From contig CM060846.1 in the NCBI GenBank assembly GCA_030762175.1, forward strand, positions 309,724,512-309,788,511: 64,000 bases of DNA, in the 5' to 3' direction. Below the pieces are notes generated by a model, which made no database searches, was not told where the DNA came from, and saw only the letters and a list, made by a program, of their open reading frames with translations. Origin of the DNA: Metallyticus violacea (lineage: Eukaryota; Arthropoda; Insecta; Mantodea; Metallyticidae). Positions 11,563 to 22,756 of the stretch are shown piece after piece; within the stretch, counting starts at the first letter, position 1, and each line of letters starts with the position of its first letter. A program made the translations under genes and the position numbers.

Positions 11563-13259
11563 ATAATGCGTATTATTATTTCATTTTTATATTTTTGTTT
11601 GCTGAAGCTCCAGAATCTCTCAAGATAAAGTGCAATGTTGCTTATTGATTTTTAGTACACACAAATGTTTAGGTTAAAGAAGACAAAAGAAGAGCATTGT
11701 GCTGGTCTAATGGATTTGCGTATAAACAATTTCATTAGGTGCGATAAATTATAAATGATAAAATGGAAACGATATAATTGTGGTGACAGGCAGCTGTGAT
11801 TGGTTGCAATTCCGGACATTTTTATATCGGATTAATCACTGATTTATGAGCTAAATAGTCAACAAGAAAGCACATAATATTATAAATATCCAAACTTCTC
11901 AAGAAATTCTCTCCGCACTTGGGAACTGGCGCTAGACTCACCTGCTTAACTTGATCTCCTCCGCATAGTAACGAAGGGGTGGGGAAATGGCTGAAGTTGC
12001 ATTTAATTGGTAACAGGGTCTCCCAGTCAGGAGCTCCTTCTCATCCATTAAATGCTTCGATGGAAGTATAAAGCCTCTCTCTGACTTTGAGGTCCTGCAG
12101 AAGATTAATGTAGATGTAACATAGAGTGGATAGCAAGGCGAGAAGCAGAGAATGCGTTATATGGTATGTTAATGGATAGCAAGCATTTCCTAAGGGATAA
12201 CGCAAACAGGCTTCATGCAATTTTTAGATGTTTGGTAAAATTGCTGCGAGCTCTAGCCTAACTGTTCAGAATTTATTAATCAATAGCGTAACGTTTAAGT
12301 ATGTCTTCATCATCATCATCATCATCATCATCATTTTTGTTATTTTTTAAACTCTAAGACACAAAGAAATATTCAACCTACATCATAATCGTAAACTTAT
12401 ATCCTATTTTTCATACTGAGTAACGTTGTTTTACAAAGTATTGAATATCACAAACAAAATAGTTTGATAGTATCGTTGTTTGTATTGGATTTAAGCATAT
12501 ATTTAATATTTTTGTTACACAGAATTTAAAAAAATATGCTTTCAGTGACATTCTACATTATCATTATTTTGCCAAATCACTATTTTTGAGTTTTTGTAAA
12601 ACATTCTTATTCTTTCTTTAACTGCATTTTATTGAAAAGATATTTATTCCCGTTTCTGTTTAATACACTTCAATACTAAGCAGTTATACAGTTCTGAACG
12701 TGGTCAATAAACATTTCCCTCAGTAACTGCACCTAAATCACTGGAAAAGTAGTTCTTCATGACTTCTGCAAGTATCTTGAAATGGAGAATATTTCTGTCT
12801 GTATAGATTTCCTTTTGTTTAAAATTTAAAAGCTAAGATCTCTTTTCAGCATTGTTAACTGAAGCGTTAGAGAGAGGTATTAGAGAAGTATTTCTAAAAG
12901 CATTATTACTGCAGACCAAAATGTTATATGCATATTAAGTAGCTTATTACTAATGCAGCATGATAAAAGTACATAAGTTACTGCACTTATGACTATGAGC
13001 AATTAAAACTAACTTTTTTAAGTTACTATTATACCATCACTATTTGTGTGTGTTAGTATATCGTAGGAAATTTGATGACTTTATTTCTAATTGTAGCAGA
13101 AAGTATGCATTGATTAATTTTCTTTTTCTTAATTGAAAAGCACATCTGCTCATGTTAATGTGATAATCATAATATTTCATTAATGTCATACAATGAACTA
13201 TTATACGTAAAACTGTCTCGCAAAGTCTGAGAAGTGCCTCAAAAATATAACTAATTTTC
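11563..13259. other. Unannotated stretch with one (ATC)n run
   Basis: No gene or repeat family recognised. The part at 11930-12250 is less AT-rich than its surroundings, but its frames are broken and I do not recognise it. Confidence 0.4.
12307..12334. repeat. (TCA)9 microsatellite
   Basis: An uninterrupted TCA run of about 28 bp. Confidence 0.95.
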
Positions 13260-14271
13260 GTATAATGAACAATTATGTTCTTCCTTATTGCTATTTTTGC
13301 TTTGTTTTTTTAAATAGTTCCAAGCATTGTTCAATCCCTTCTAAATAATTCCTATGCAAAATTTTAGAAAGATTAAAATGTTACCAGAAATTATTTGAAA
13401 CGAAGAATGAAAACGTTCGTGCCGAAATTAACTCCTATAAAACTATAGATCCCTAGGTCACAAATACTCTTAGCATTACGAGCCGCTTCTTAGAATAAAT
13501 CTCTCATGTTCGCAGGTCTCTGGGATGTACAGAATAAGATGAGAGAAATTCGTGGTTGCGCGCTTGAAGTTGTAGTAACGTAAGCACGGAAGGCTGAAGA
13601 TCCGTGGCTCAAATTTTATCAAGTCTTATTCTTCCTCTTTAGGTTTTCTTGACCGCCACGGGTGGCCGAGGACGTTAAGGCGCCCACTCGTGAGCGGGAG
13701 GTCTGGGGTTCGAATCCGGCCAGGACCGTCCTCCCTGATTGAGGTTTTTTGCAAGTTTTACTCAGTCCTCATAAAGGGCAAATGCCGTGGAGATACCCTA
13801 AACTTAGGCCTGGAACAATTCCTTCCTTAAAAATAAATCCTTTCCCAATATATTATTGCATATCATGTATCATCAGTGTCCATCCCCTGTGGTGCCTCTG
13901 TAGTAAAAAGAGGCGTTAAACACCATTCATTCATACACTCTCCAACTTATATCCTACACATAGCTATTGTGAACGAACTATTTTTGTATATAGTTACATA
14001 CTGCTCAGTTATTCAAACATTATATAGAATGTAGGTAGGACTGAATGTCCATTTACTGATAGCACAAATGTGTTGCAGAATGAAGTAAGGTGCACCAGTA
14101 AAATTTTAAGTCTTAACATAGGTTAAGAGATCAAAACTTAATTTCTAGTAACTTTTAAAGTTTTCTACAATTTTGCATAGCAATTATTTAGAAGGGATTG
14201 AACAATGCTTGGAACTATTTAAAAAACAAAACAAACATAGCAATAAGGAAGAACATGATTGTTCATTATAC
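13260..14271. repeat. Large inverted repeat, about 140-bp arms
   Basis: The left arm (13260 to about 13398) and right arm (about 14132 to 14271) are reverse complements with high identity by eye. Shared words include TATAATGAACAAT at the outer ends and AGGGATTGAACAATGCTTGG inside. The similarity stops sharply at the outer end (TATAATGAAC) on both sides. The spacer of about 730 bp holds a SINE-B and otherwise unrecognised sequence. No protein frame is visible. It could be a foldback/TIR element or an inverted duplication. Confidence 0.7.
13651..13930 (+). mobile_element. SINE-B copy, full length
   Basis: This is the best-preserved SINE-B. The class II tRNA-like head has A box GGTGGCCGAGGACGTTAAGG near 13671-13690 and B box GGGGTTCGAATCC near 13707-13719. 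The body runs through GTCCTCATAAAGGGCAAATG and CCTGTGGTGCCTC and ends in GGCGTTAAACACCATTC. It lies in the spacer of the large inverted repeat. No certain target-site duplication was found. Confidence 0.88.
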
Positions 14272-15045
14272 TATAAAATGACACTCCTAAAGTCAATAGA
14301 AGAACAGATTATTGTGTTCGTTGTAAGTTAGAAAGTACTATGATAATAAATCTTAAAACAAATTTGAATTAGAATACAACTAATATACTGTTGGTATATT
14401 TGGTATACTCACGAGTACGTATATTTGCAAAAGGGAAAGAAATGTTTGACTAATTATTCCTCTATGTAACATGCTAGATTCACATTACAACATACACATT
14501 TTATGCACTTTATATCCCTACTTGAAAGGAAAAAAAAAAAAAAAAAAGGCAAAGAGGATACTATTTCTGTGAAAGATCACTCATATAAGAATGACAACAT
14601 AGTACAACAAAGGAACAGGGAAAGTTGCAAGAATCAATTTAAACTATCAATAAATATAAACTAGTAGAAAACAGCATGCTTTAGAATCACTTTCTGTTAC
14701 AGCAACAAAAAGCTATGAAACGTTTTTATGTTAATGTATTGTGTAAGCCGTAATTGGCATAACTTACCTAGGCCCAAATTGTAAATCGCAAAACATACAT
14801 TTTTTCTATAGGTTTGGATTAAATTGATAAAGATGAAGCATAAAATTTAATCCAACAACTCATCACATTCGTACTGAATGCATTTTTGATTATGCTATTA
14901 TAAACTAAAATGTATTTATTTTTACTGACGCTAATGTGTTATATAATTTAACATATTTTAACATCATGCTGATAAAAATAATATTAATTTATTGAAAGGT
15001 ACTGCGATAAAATATACACACTTAACTTTATAATCTTTATGTAAA
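14272..15045. other. Unannotated stretch with an A19 run
   Basis: Nothing recognised except a poly-A run at about 14529-14547. The 100 bp before it show no retroposon body that I recognise. Confidence 0.4.
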
Positions 15046-15303
15046 TGGCACGGTTTACCTAGGCCATTAAAGTACGAATTCGTGAGCGGGAGGTTTGTTC
15101 GATTCCCACCAGGACTGTCATCCTTCACTGAGGATTTTTCCAGCATTTTGTCAGTCCTCATAAATGGGAAATGGCGGAAGTACCTCCCTAACATAACGCT
15201 TTCTTTCCTTAAAAAGAATCCTTTCCCAATTTGTCGTTTAATTTCAGTGTCCACCGCCTGTGGTGCCTCAGCAGTAAAAATGGACGTTTAGCCCTATTAA
15301 AAT
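15046..15303 (+). mobile_element. SINE-B copy, decayed head
   Basis: The tRNA-like head is degraded (GGTTTACCTAGGCCATTAAAG), but TTCGTGAGCGGGAGG, B box GTTCGATTCCC near 15096-15106 and the whole body are clear, ending in GGACGTTTAGCCCTATT. Frames on both strands (15082-15291 and 14964-15254) are shadows of this element. Confidence 0.85.
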
Positions 15304-15579
15304 AAACAATTATCGTTATGTTCAAATGCAAACCATTTTATCCCTACATCCTTTCAATTTGTTTCTTTATAACTAAATTCTAATTGAGTCATACTGACAC
15401 AAACTCTTTCCAGCTATACAGTTCTTAATAATGAAAAATACGTGAAGGATATCTCTGTGCAAAGTTTCAACATAATTATTTTCTAGGTGAACATTTCGTT
15501 TTTCGCCTCATGCTATTTTTCTTTAATCAGGCGAAAACCTTATGCAAATTTCTTTAGTGTTTCGTTACAAGACTGAGGG
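15304..15579. other. No recognisable feature
   Basis: AT-rich sequence between a SINE-B and a GC-richer patch. Confidence 0.35.
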
Positions 15580-16050
15580 AATTAATCGCTTATCGACGTG
15601 CAGTATCCTGCCGGTAGCTGCCCCGGGCCTTATACAACTATTCATCCTTGTGTTAATGCGATGTGAAAATGACGTTAGGAGCGTAGGCCCGGAGCGGACG
15701 GGGATATTGAAGGGAATTACAGGGTACAAGGGTATGTTTGAGAGTGCGGACTCCTGCTGTAATTATACTAGTTTCACAGCAAGGGAGAGAATGATGAATG
15801 AAGAGAAACAGGACAGAGGAGACAGATTCACCTCAAGAGCAGACCTACACCCTCCTGGAGCCCCGGGGTATCGCATTCTCACATTTCCCCCTCTCTCTTT
15901 TTATTCTCATCCCAGTTTCCACTCCTAAGTCTCCCACTCACACCGACGCTCTATTTTCATCTCCCCCTTTGTTTCACTTCCTAACAAAAATCATGCCAAT
16001 CTCGAAACTCAAAAGCTGTTGTAATTATTCCGGCGGAGGCTTGTAAATTA
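15580..16050. other. GC-richer, non-repetitive patch; possible CNE
   Basis: The base composition is visibly less AT-rich than the flanks, with words such as CTGCCCCGGGCC and AGGCCCGGAGCGGACGGGG, then pyrimidine-rich sequence. A 128-codon open frame (15542-15928) crosses it, but its translation has no recognisable domain and looks like chance. I found no second copy in the window. A conserved non-coding element, an untranslated exon or an isolated old insertion are all possible. Confidence 0.3.
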
Positions 16051-18635
16051 CTATCTGCGCTAATAAAACAATAAAAGAGCATAAAGAGCTTATTTTGCAA
16101 GCGTAAACTCCTTTTTCTGCCTACCATTGCAGATAAAAAGCGTTTAAAACAAAAGTTTAAGTATTGACTCTCTCTTCAATTGAAAATTAACATCTTTGTG
16201 CCTAATTCCTACAAAAGTATCTCTTTCAAACTTATGAAGCAATTGCTCACCTAAATGTTGGAACTATATGATAATTAAATAACCTGAACTCTGCAATGTC
16301 CATGTCAATAATAGTAAACTAAGTATAAGAATAAATGAAAATTACTGCAATTTCAGTAGAAGGAAACTGATAAAACTGAAGTAGTAGCATTTAATCTAAG
16401 CAAGGCAATCTCATTTATGATGCAATAAAGTAAAAAACACTTATTCTGCTTGAATCGCTAAATAATTACTTTTTATTATGTTTTTGCATCTTAGTGTATA
16501 ATTAATGCTGTTATTTTATTCTTAAAAGACAATTACTTTGAAAGAAGAAATGCTTTACTAGTGTAAAAAATGTTAAGCTATTTGCAAACTAGTACACTTT
16601 TAAAGGAATTTGAAGAGTTTTCAAACCACATAAAATAATGTTAATTTAACTAATATAGGACATCAAACTTAATCTCTATCTTAAATATAACTTTTATTGC
16701 ATTTAAAAAAGATATGAAATTTGTATAACATTATACTTAATCGTGTAATATATATATGTTTAATACTTATAGTGAAACATTTAAATAAACATTTGTTCGG
16801 TAAACAAAAAGTTATAATGTTATCCTTTGTTGCCTATAAAAAAGACAATTTGATAGATCATTTTGGGTCGCTTAAATTGCCTTAAACTTTATATAATTAA
16901 ACATTTAATATTTTTACTTTGTTGTATATTCACACTTAGTTCGATAATTTTATGAACACAACCAAAATTAACATTTATTAGTTTCCAATATATATATATA
17001 CTATTATATGCTATATGTACTATTAATTGGAATAATAAAAACTTCTAAAAAGCACAAAATTCTTAAAAAACACTGAGAATGCAATATAAAAAAGTTGACA
17101 TAAAATTTCACACTAAAAACCCTAAAACTGAACACTAAAATCACACTATATTTCCAGCTTGGCTCTTGGTCATTCTGAGCCCGTACATAAATCCATCCCG
17201 TGGTAATAGTGCTATGAACATAGTATACACGAATTTTATTTGGGGTGTGAAGATGAGCAGTATGGCTCTGTATTACGATTGTTAAATTATCTAAATTTAT
17301 GTTCCTACTGCGGGAGAAACATTAGGGCTACAACATTGAATTTTGGACATCTTATTTTTTATCATTTTTCGTGTGAACTGAAGCAGAATTAATAGAACTT
17401 AACCATTGGAATAAGAACTAATTTTATTTGCAGCCAATTTTGTTAAACTTTTTATACAAATACTTCCATAATTCCTAGGATATTAAATTTATCTTAGTCA
17501 TTCTGCTTCAGCAGCATCATTGAAGCCTAAATACAGCTTAAAATTTCAGAGCAATTCATACAGTAATTTTTTCTCTAGGAGTACATACATATGGTTTTGA
17601 AAAAACGCGATCAAAACACTTTCTTAAACTCATTCATAGTTCCAGCCCGAGATCTAATTCATGCCTGTGCCATAGTCTGTTCATGTCAGAAGAGCTGTCA
17701 GCCAAAACCAAATTTCATCTAGTGAATGGTAAAAACTCGAACCTTACAGCTCAATTGGTTCTATAGTTTTGAAATGGATAGTGTCAAAATTAGGAAGTTT
17801 TCAATCTATGCAAATGTATTTTTAAATGTTAAAAATCTACTTAAATGGATTATATGTCACATAATTCAGAAAAATCAAACATGTATTGTAATTCATTTTT
17901 TTTTTTTTTTTTTTGAAAAACTCCAATTTTCCCCTTTTGACTCTTCTTAGCATATGCTCACGTTTGCTGTGTAGTTTGTTCAGTGATACAAGCTATCGTA
18001 CTTGATTAATCAAATTGCAGAACCGTGCTGAAGTGTAGCAGGATAAAGTCAAAGCTCGAGGTATTGTGTTCTCACGTGCCAGATATAATGGTTACTAATA
18101 AATGCTATCATGAGCGTAATTCATAAATGGAGAGGAAGGTGATATATGTCTCACTTGGAGAAGGAATGTACAACTTCGACCCGAGGAAAGTTACAGTTAT
18201 AAGACTGGAAGGAGGAAACTCACTCTCTTAAATGGAGATGAAGTGGCCACACTGCCAAGCTTCAGGAGAGGAAATGACCATATGCAGAACTCTTACAACA
18301 AAAGGGGAAGAAAAGATGTCTACGATCAGACTTCTTCAAGATCAAAGAAGGCAGCCATTGGTCAATAATAGTAAGAAACAGGACCGGTATGGAGACACCA
18401 GCATAAGAACTTAATAGACCTAAGCCAGGCAAAGGGGAAGAAAACTAAATATATGTGTAGAGAAAGTGTTTGGGCCAAATTGAGCGTGTATGTAAATAGT
18501 CTAAGTAGTTCTACGAAGGCCGTTTATTAAAGAATGATCATAATTATTTTGACAAATATCTTTACTCATTTCCATAATTTTTAACATTTTCTCAAAATGG
18601 ATGCAATGCATATTTTCCAACGTTTCCGTCACTCT
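16051..18635. other. Unannotated AT-rich stretch
   Basis: No family recognised. A T18 run lies at about 17897-17914. The part at 18120-18480 is purine-rich with short open frames in all three forward frames and may be an old retroelement, but I could not match it to a named family. Confidence 0.4.
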
Positions 18636-18793
18636 TCAAAGACATACTAGAAACCAACTTTTGACAAGTCCTTCAGAATCGCCTCCTGCGACTTCACCAC
18701 TGCTTCTGTAGATGGGAAATGCCTTCTTCAATTTGGTGAAAAGAAAAAAATCACACCGGATTAAATTTGGATAATATAGAGATAAAGTAACAC

Positions 18794-18836
<43 letters not shown>

Positions 18837-18865
18837 CATTATTATTATTATTATTATTATTATTA
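18794..18865. repeat. (TTA)24 microsatellite inside mariner relic
   Basis: About 72 bp of TTA with a single TCA interruption. It lies between the second and third catalytic Asp regions of the mariner relic. Confidence 0.95.
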
Positions 18866-19619
18866 CTTTTTTGTAAAATATTTAACAACAATATTTGCGA
18901 TGTGTATCCGTGCATTATCATGGTGCAACATCCATTTTGCTACACGTAAACGTAGTATTTTGCTTTGCGATATGCCCTTGCAGAGATTTCAGGACGTCTT
19001 TGCTATATTTTCCAGTTACAGCTGTGTGTGCAGGTATGGCATGCTGATAAACCATTCCTTGAATATCGCAAAATAAGATGACAATAGCTTTCCCAGCAGA
19101 AGCAATCACTTTTGCATTCTCCGGTGTTAGTAATGGTGGAGATTTGCTCTCATAACAGAAATTATGTAGACAAGTTTCGTCAGTAGTGATTACCTTTGAA
19201 AGAAAATCCGCATCTTACTGTAACATTATCTTCAACTCCATGCAAAGCTGCACAAAGTAGTCTTGGAACCCACCGTGCACAAACACGTCTCAGGTGCCAC
19301 TTTTCTTTTACCAACTTGTAGTTGGCACCCAGCAAAATGTTCAGAATTTCTACAGTGCTGTTAATGTTATTCAGCTATCCTCTCTCACAATGTTAGCAGC
19401 AGCGTTAATATTTTCTTCCGTTAGAGCACATATTGGAGTTCGGGTTCATCTTTCTTTGTAATTGATTGCCTTCCCTATATAAAGGTTTTAAATCATCTTC
19501 GAGCTATGCCATAGAGAAGAACAAACTCTCCGCAGTCCTCTTATAATATTGCATAGGTCTCAGTTGAAGTCTTTTTGAGACCAACGCAGAATATTGTTTC
19601 TCACTTGTCATCTCCATTT

Positions 19620-19886
19620 CACTATCACCACGAGTGGCCGAAGTCGTTAAGGTGCGCACTTGAGAGCAGGAGGTCTGTTGTTCGATTCCCGCTAGGACCT
19701 CCTCCCTAACTGAGTTTTTGTCCATGTTATCCTCGGTCTTCATAAATCACAAATGTCGGGGAGGATACCCTAAACTCCAAGAATGTTTTCTTCCTTTAAA
19801 AAAAATATTCTTTCCGAATTTATCATTTCATCTCATGTATTATGTCCACCACCTGTGGTGCCTCGAGCGTTAAACACTTCAAAAAA
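19620..19886 (+). mobile_element. SINE-B copy with 10-bp target duplication
   Basis: The head has A box AGTGGCCGAAGTCGTTAAGG near 19633-19652 and B box TTGTTCGATTCCC near 19678-19690. The body is complete to CCTGTGGTGCCTCGAG and a short A tail. The word ATCTCCATTT flanks it at 19610-19619 and 19887-19896, a clear target-site duplication. On the opposite strand this target spells AAATGGAGAT, the context of the mariner start codon. Confidence 0.9.
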
Positions 19887-19925
19887 ATCTCCATTTTACT
19901 GTAAGCGGAATTAAAATGCCTTAAC

Positions 19926-21950
19926 TTGCACACTTCGCATGGATGCGAAGCGAAACTAGTATAACGTGTATATACGCATTACGTTAGTAAAATATTGTGA
20001 AGATAAAGATATATTTTTGCGTGAGAAATTATAATTGTAAAAAGTGTATTGAACAGCCCACGTAAATTAGAAAAGTAAAGAGCTCCATGTTTTGACTGAC
20101 TCATTAAGTGAATATAATTAAGAGTTATCCGTACCTCAAGTAGAATGCCTTTGCCGTTAATGGGAATTGATAGGCATTAATTTATTGAAGGAAAAAGGGC
20201 GGAAATTCATTAAGATATATAAAAGAACAAGAATGTGTGTAAAATCAGAAAAAAACACTGTAATCTACGAAAGATAGTACTTAGAATGTAGAGGACTTGA
20301 AACAAAGGCTTGCGTGATTTCCAACAAAAAGGCACTACTGTGATTGATAGTAAATAATTACATATCTGTGCAGGTGGCAAAATGTTAGCACGTTTCTCAT
20401 GCTTTATTTTCTTGGTTAATTCATTGATAAAACACTTAGCACCAAAACACAAAAGAGTTTATCTGTAGTACTTTGAACAGTTATATAAAAAGGGGGAAAG
20501 CAGGCTCATAAGTAAAACGTGGTCATGAACACAGAAAATTCACCTGGTCAGCATTTTATAAGGCCTTAATGACTTGTGATTGAATTTATTTTACCAGCGA
20601 AACCTCCAAATTTCTTTCCAACAGTAATATATTCCTTTGATAAATATCCAAGTTACTTTTGCCTTCATTTTCTCGTTTCATCTGTTTTACGCTTATTTAC
20701 TCTCGCACTTTACAAACGACTCGAATGTGATTTATACGGATTCTCTCTATCCAGTCTCTATGAATTTTTCTTTCTTCCCCACGATTCCACGTTAAAGTGT
20801 TTGAAACAGTGATCAAACGCATATTTACACAGAATGCGCCATTGTGCCTTTTTTTCCATCACAGACACCCTTTTCCGTTTTTGCACCAAGCTTCACGTAT
20901 GTTTTCGTAATGAGGTTACACATCAGTCGGTGATATGGCTACGTGCTGCATAATCTTTTTATCTCATAATTAACTTGTTTCCTTGTGCTGTCCTTGCGAA
21001 TTAAATTCCATGGCAGCTACCAACGCTGCAATCACCCTTTGGCTGAACACTCCAGCCTTACCTGAGGGTTGTGCAACTTCGTTTGACGGAATCCCTATCG
21101 GCCATTGCCCATATCTTGTTAGCCATTCTCTTCGCTCCTGCTGGCTATTGTTTATAAAAACAGCTACACAATACAATTTCCTGTTCCAGTTGCCCGAACA
21201 TTATCATCTGATATTGAGGGAGGATTCAAATATTGACGTCTTGTGAACATCGTTTAAAAAGAAACAAATAGCACAAATGAATACATATTACAACACAAAA
21301 TACGGAATGACGATTTCTTCAACGACATTAGTGCGAGGATTTCAGTAATTAGTGTATATGCAATTGGCAAAATAATATTTTATATAATTCAACTTTCTAA
21401 ATCAAACGAGTTGCGGGTATTCCATAATAAAATGAATAAAATTGTGTACTGTGCAGCAATAAAAGTTCTTTGCAAGACATGATTTAGTAACGAATAAAAT
21501 TCATACAAATCGTATAAACTTCTAAGGGTGCTCTTCTCCTTAAAATGGGCCGCTGAATTGAAAAGGTGCTGTACTAACTATGAAGTTTGGCCTTGTGAAG
21601 GCCTCAACAAAATAATACATGGAAAAAATACATGATGTGAAATTAGATGAGCTAAATTGGAGAGCTTGAACTTTCTGAAAATATGGAATTTTGAAATAAA
21701 CCCGTTTGTTGTTTTTATAAATGAAAAAAAGCTTTGAGCAAGTAAAGTGCTGCGCTTGCTAACAACAGATAAAAACGCAACAGGACTAAGTTTGTGCAGG
21801 GTGGGATTTGAATCCACTTTCGCATACCAGAATCGAAATAGCCGTCGAAACAGTGAACAGAAGCCGGTTGACAAGTACCAAAATAGTCAAATTTTCATTT
21901 TATCCTCATTAGAATTTATGGCATCAATCTTTTTGGCACACTACAGCAAC
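19926..21950. other. Mostly unannotated stretch
   Basis: A short palindrome, CTTCGCATGGATGCGAAG, lies near 19936-19953. The patch at 20983-21246 is less AT-rich and open on both strands (87 and 68 codons), with no recognisable domain. A tRNA B-box-like word (GGGATTTGAATCC) near 21802-21814 has no matching A-box and was not called. Confidence 0.4.
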
Positions 21951-22148
21951 TGACTGAGGTTTTTACCAGGTTTTCCTCAGTCTTCATAAATGGCAAATGT
22001 TTGGGAGGTACCCTAAACTTAGGTCTGGAACGCTTTCTTTGTAAATAAAACTCTTTTCCAAATGTATTGTTTCATCTCGTGTATCACCAGTATCCACCGC
22101 CTGTGGTGCCTCAGTAGTAAAAACAGGCGTTAAACACTACTCAACCAA
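21951..22148 (+). mobile_element. SINE-B copy, 5'-truncated
   Basis: The copy starts in the body at TGACTGAGGTTTTTACC, without the tRNA head. It runs through CCTCAGTCTTCATAAATGGC, ACCGCCTGTGGTGCCTCAG and the GGCGTTAAACACTAC end. 5' truncation is typical of reverse-transcribed insertion. Confidence 0.85.
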
Positions 22149-22724
22149 ATCAAGAAGAGATCACAACTGTAGAGGAATATTTTGTAGAACTTCTGAAAAA
22201 CCACTCCAATGAATCATTCATTACTGTATATTAAGGGAAATTATTTTGCAAAATACAATTACTCTTCAACTTGAAAACTCCTCTCTTCATTGCTGGACCA
22301 ATAACTTTTCAGAGCGTCCTTTTAATGTAACAACCACACATGTTGGTCGTATACCATCTGAACTAAAATATATTTGCTGGAATAGATATAGCACACTATC
22401 ACAGTTTTATTTATGATCAATCGTTATAACACAAATAAAAATAAACATAACAGATTATTAATGTTATAACCCAGTTATATCATAAATAACCCCAGTTTTA
22501 TACGACAGGGTAATAAAACGTACTTTGTTCTACTACAATATTCACAAAATAAATTAGTATAAAAATAAACGTACTTACAAAAAGAAAGGAACATTCACTT
22601 TGTAAATATTTCAGAATGATAAGGGTAAAATGCAACGGCTATTCTGTCTCTGATTATTCAAGAAAAAAAACCTATGTGGTTATGTGATACATATAAAGAT
22701 AGATTAAGCTTATAAAACATGCAC

Positions 22725-22756
<32 letters not shown>

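Larger units (their letters stand above)
18636..19925 (-). pseudogene. mariner transposase relic, interrupted twice
   Basis: The minus strand shows a mariner transposase in pieces. A start ATGGAGATGACAAGTGAG lies at 19600-19620, followed by TIFCVGLKKTSTETYAIL in an adjacent frame. WHLRRVCARWVPRLL corresponds to the family's RKVCAKWVPRLL-type block. The first catalytic Asp lies in VITTDETC near 19180. The long frame at 18918-19109 contains ASAGKAIVILFCDIQGMVY. The second Asp lies in HHDNARIH near 18910-18935. A (TTA)n array interrupts here, then YPNLIRCDFFLF near 18745-18780 holds the third Asp, followed by KLKKAF. All three Asp of the D,D34D triad can still be located, but stops, frameshifts, the microsatellite and a SINE-B at the start codon make it non-functional. 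Confidence 0.75.

Noticed and set aside
18120..18480. Possible LINE fragment (purine-rich, several open frames)
   Set aside because: No motif could be matched to reverse transcriptase, endonuclease or RNase H, so I did not call it.
20970..21246. Overlapping open frames on both strands (87 and 68 codons)
   Set aside because: Opposite-strand openness in a slightly GC-richer patch is better explained by composition. No domain recognised.
21802..21814. GGGATTTGAATCC, possible minus-strand tRNA
   Set aside because: The T-arm-like word is isolated. No matching D-arm, anticodon arm or acceptor pairing.
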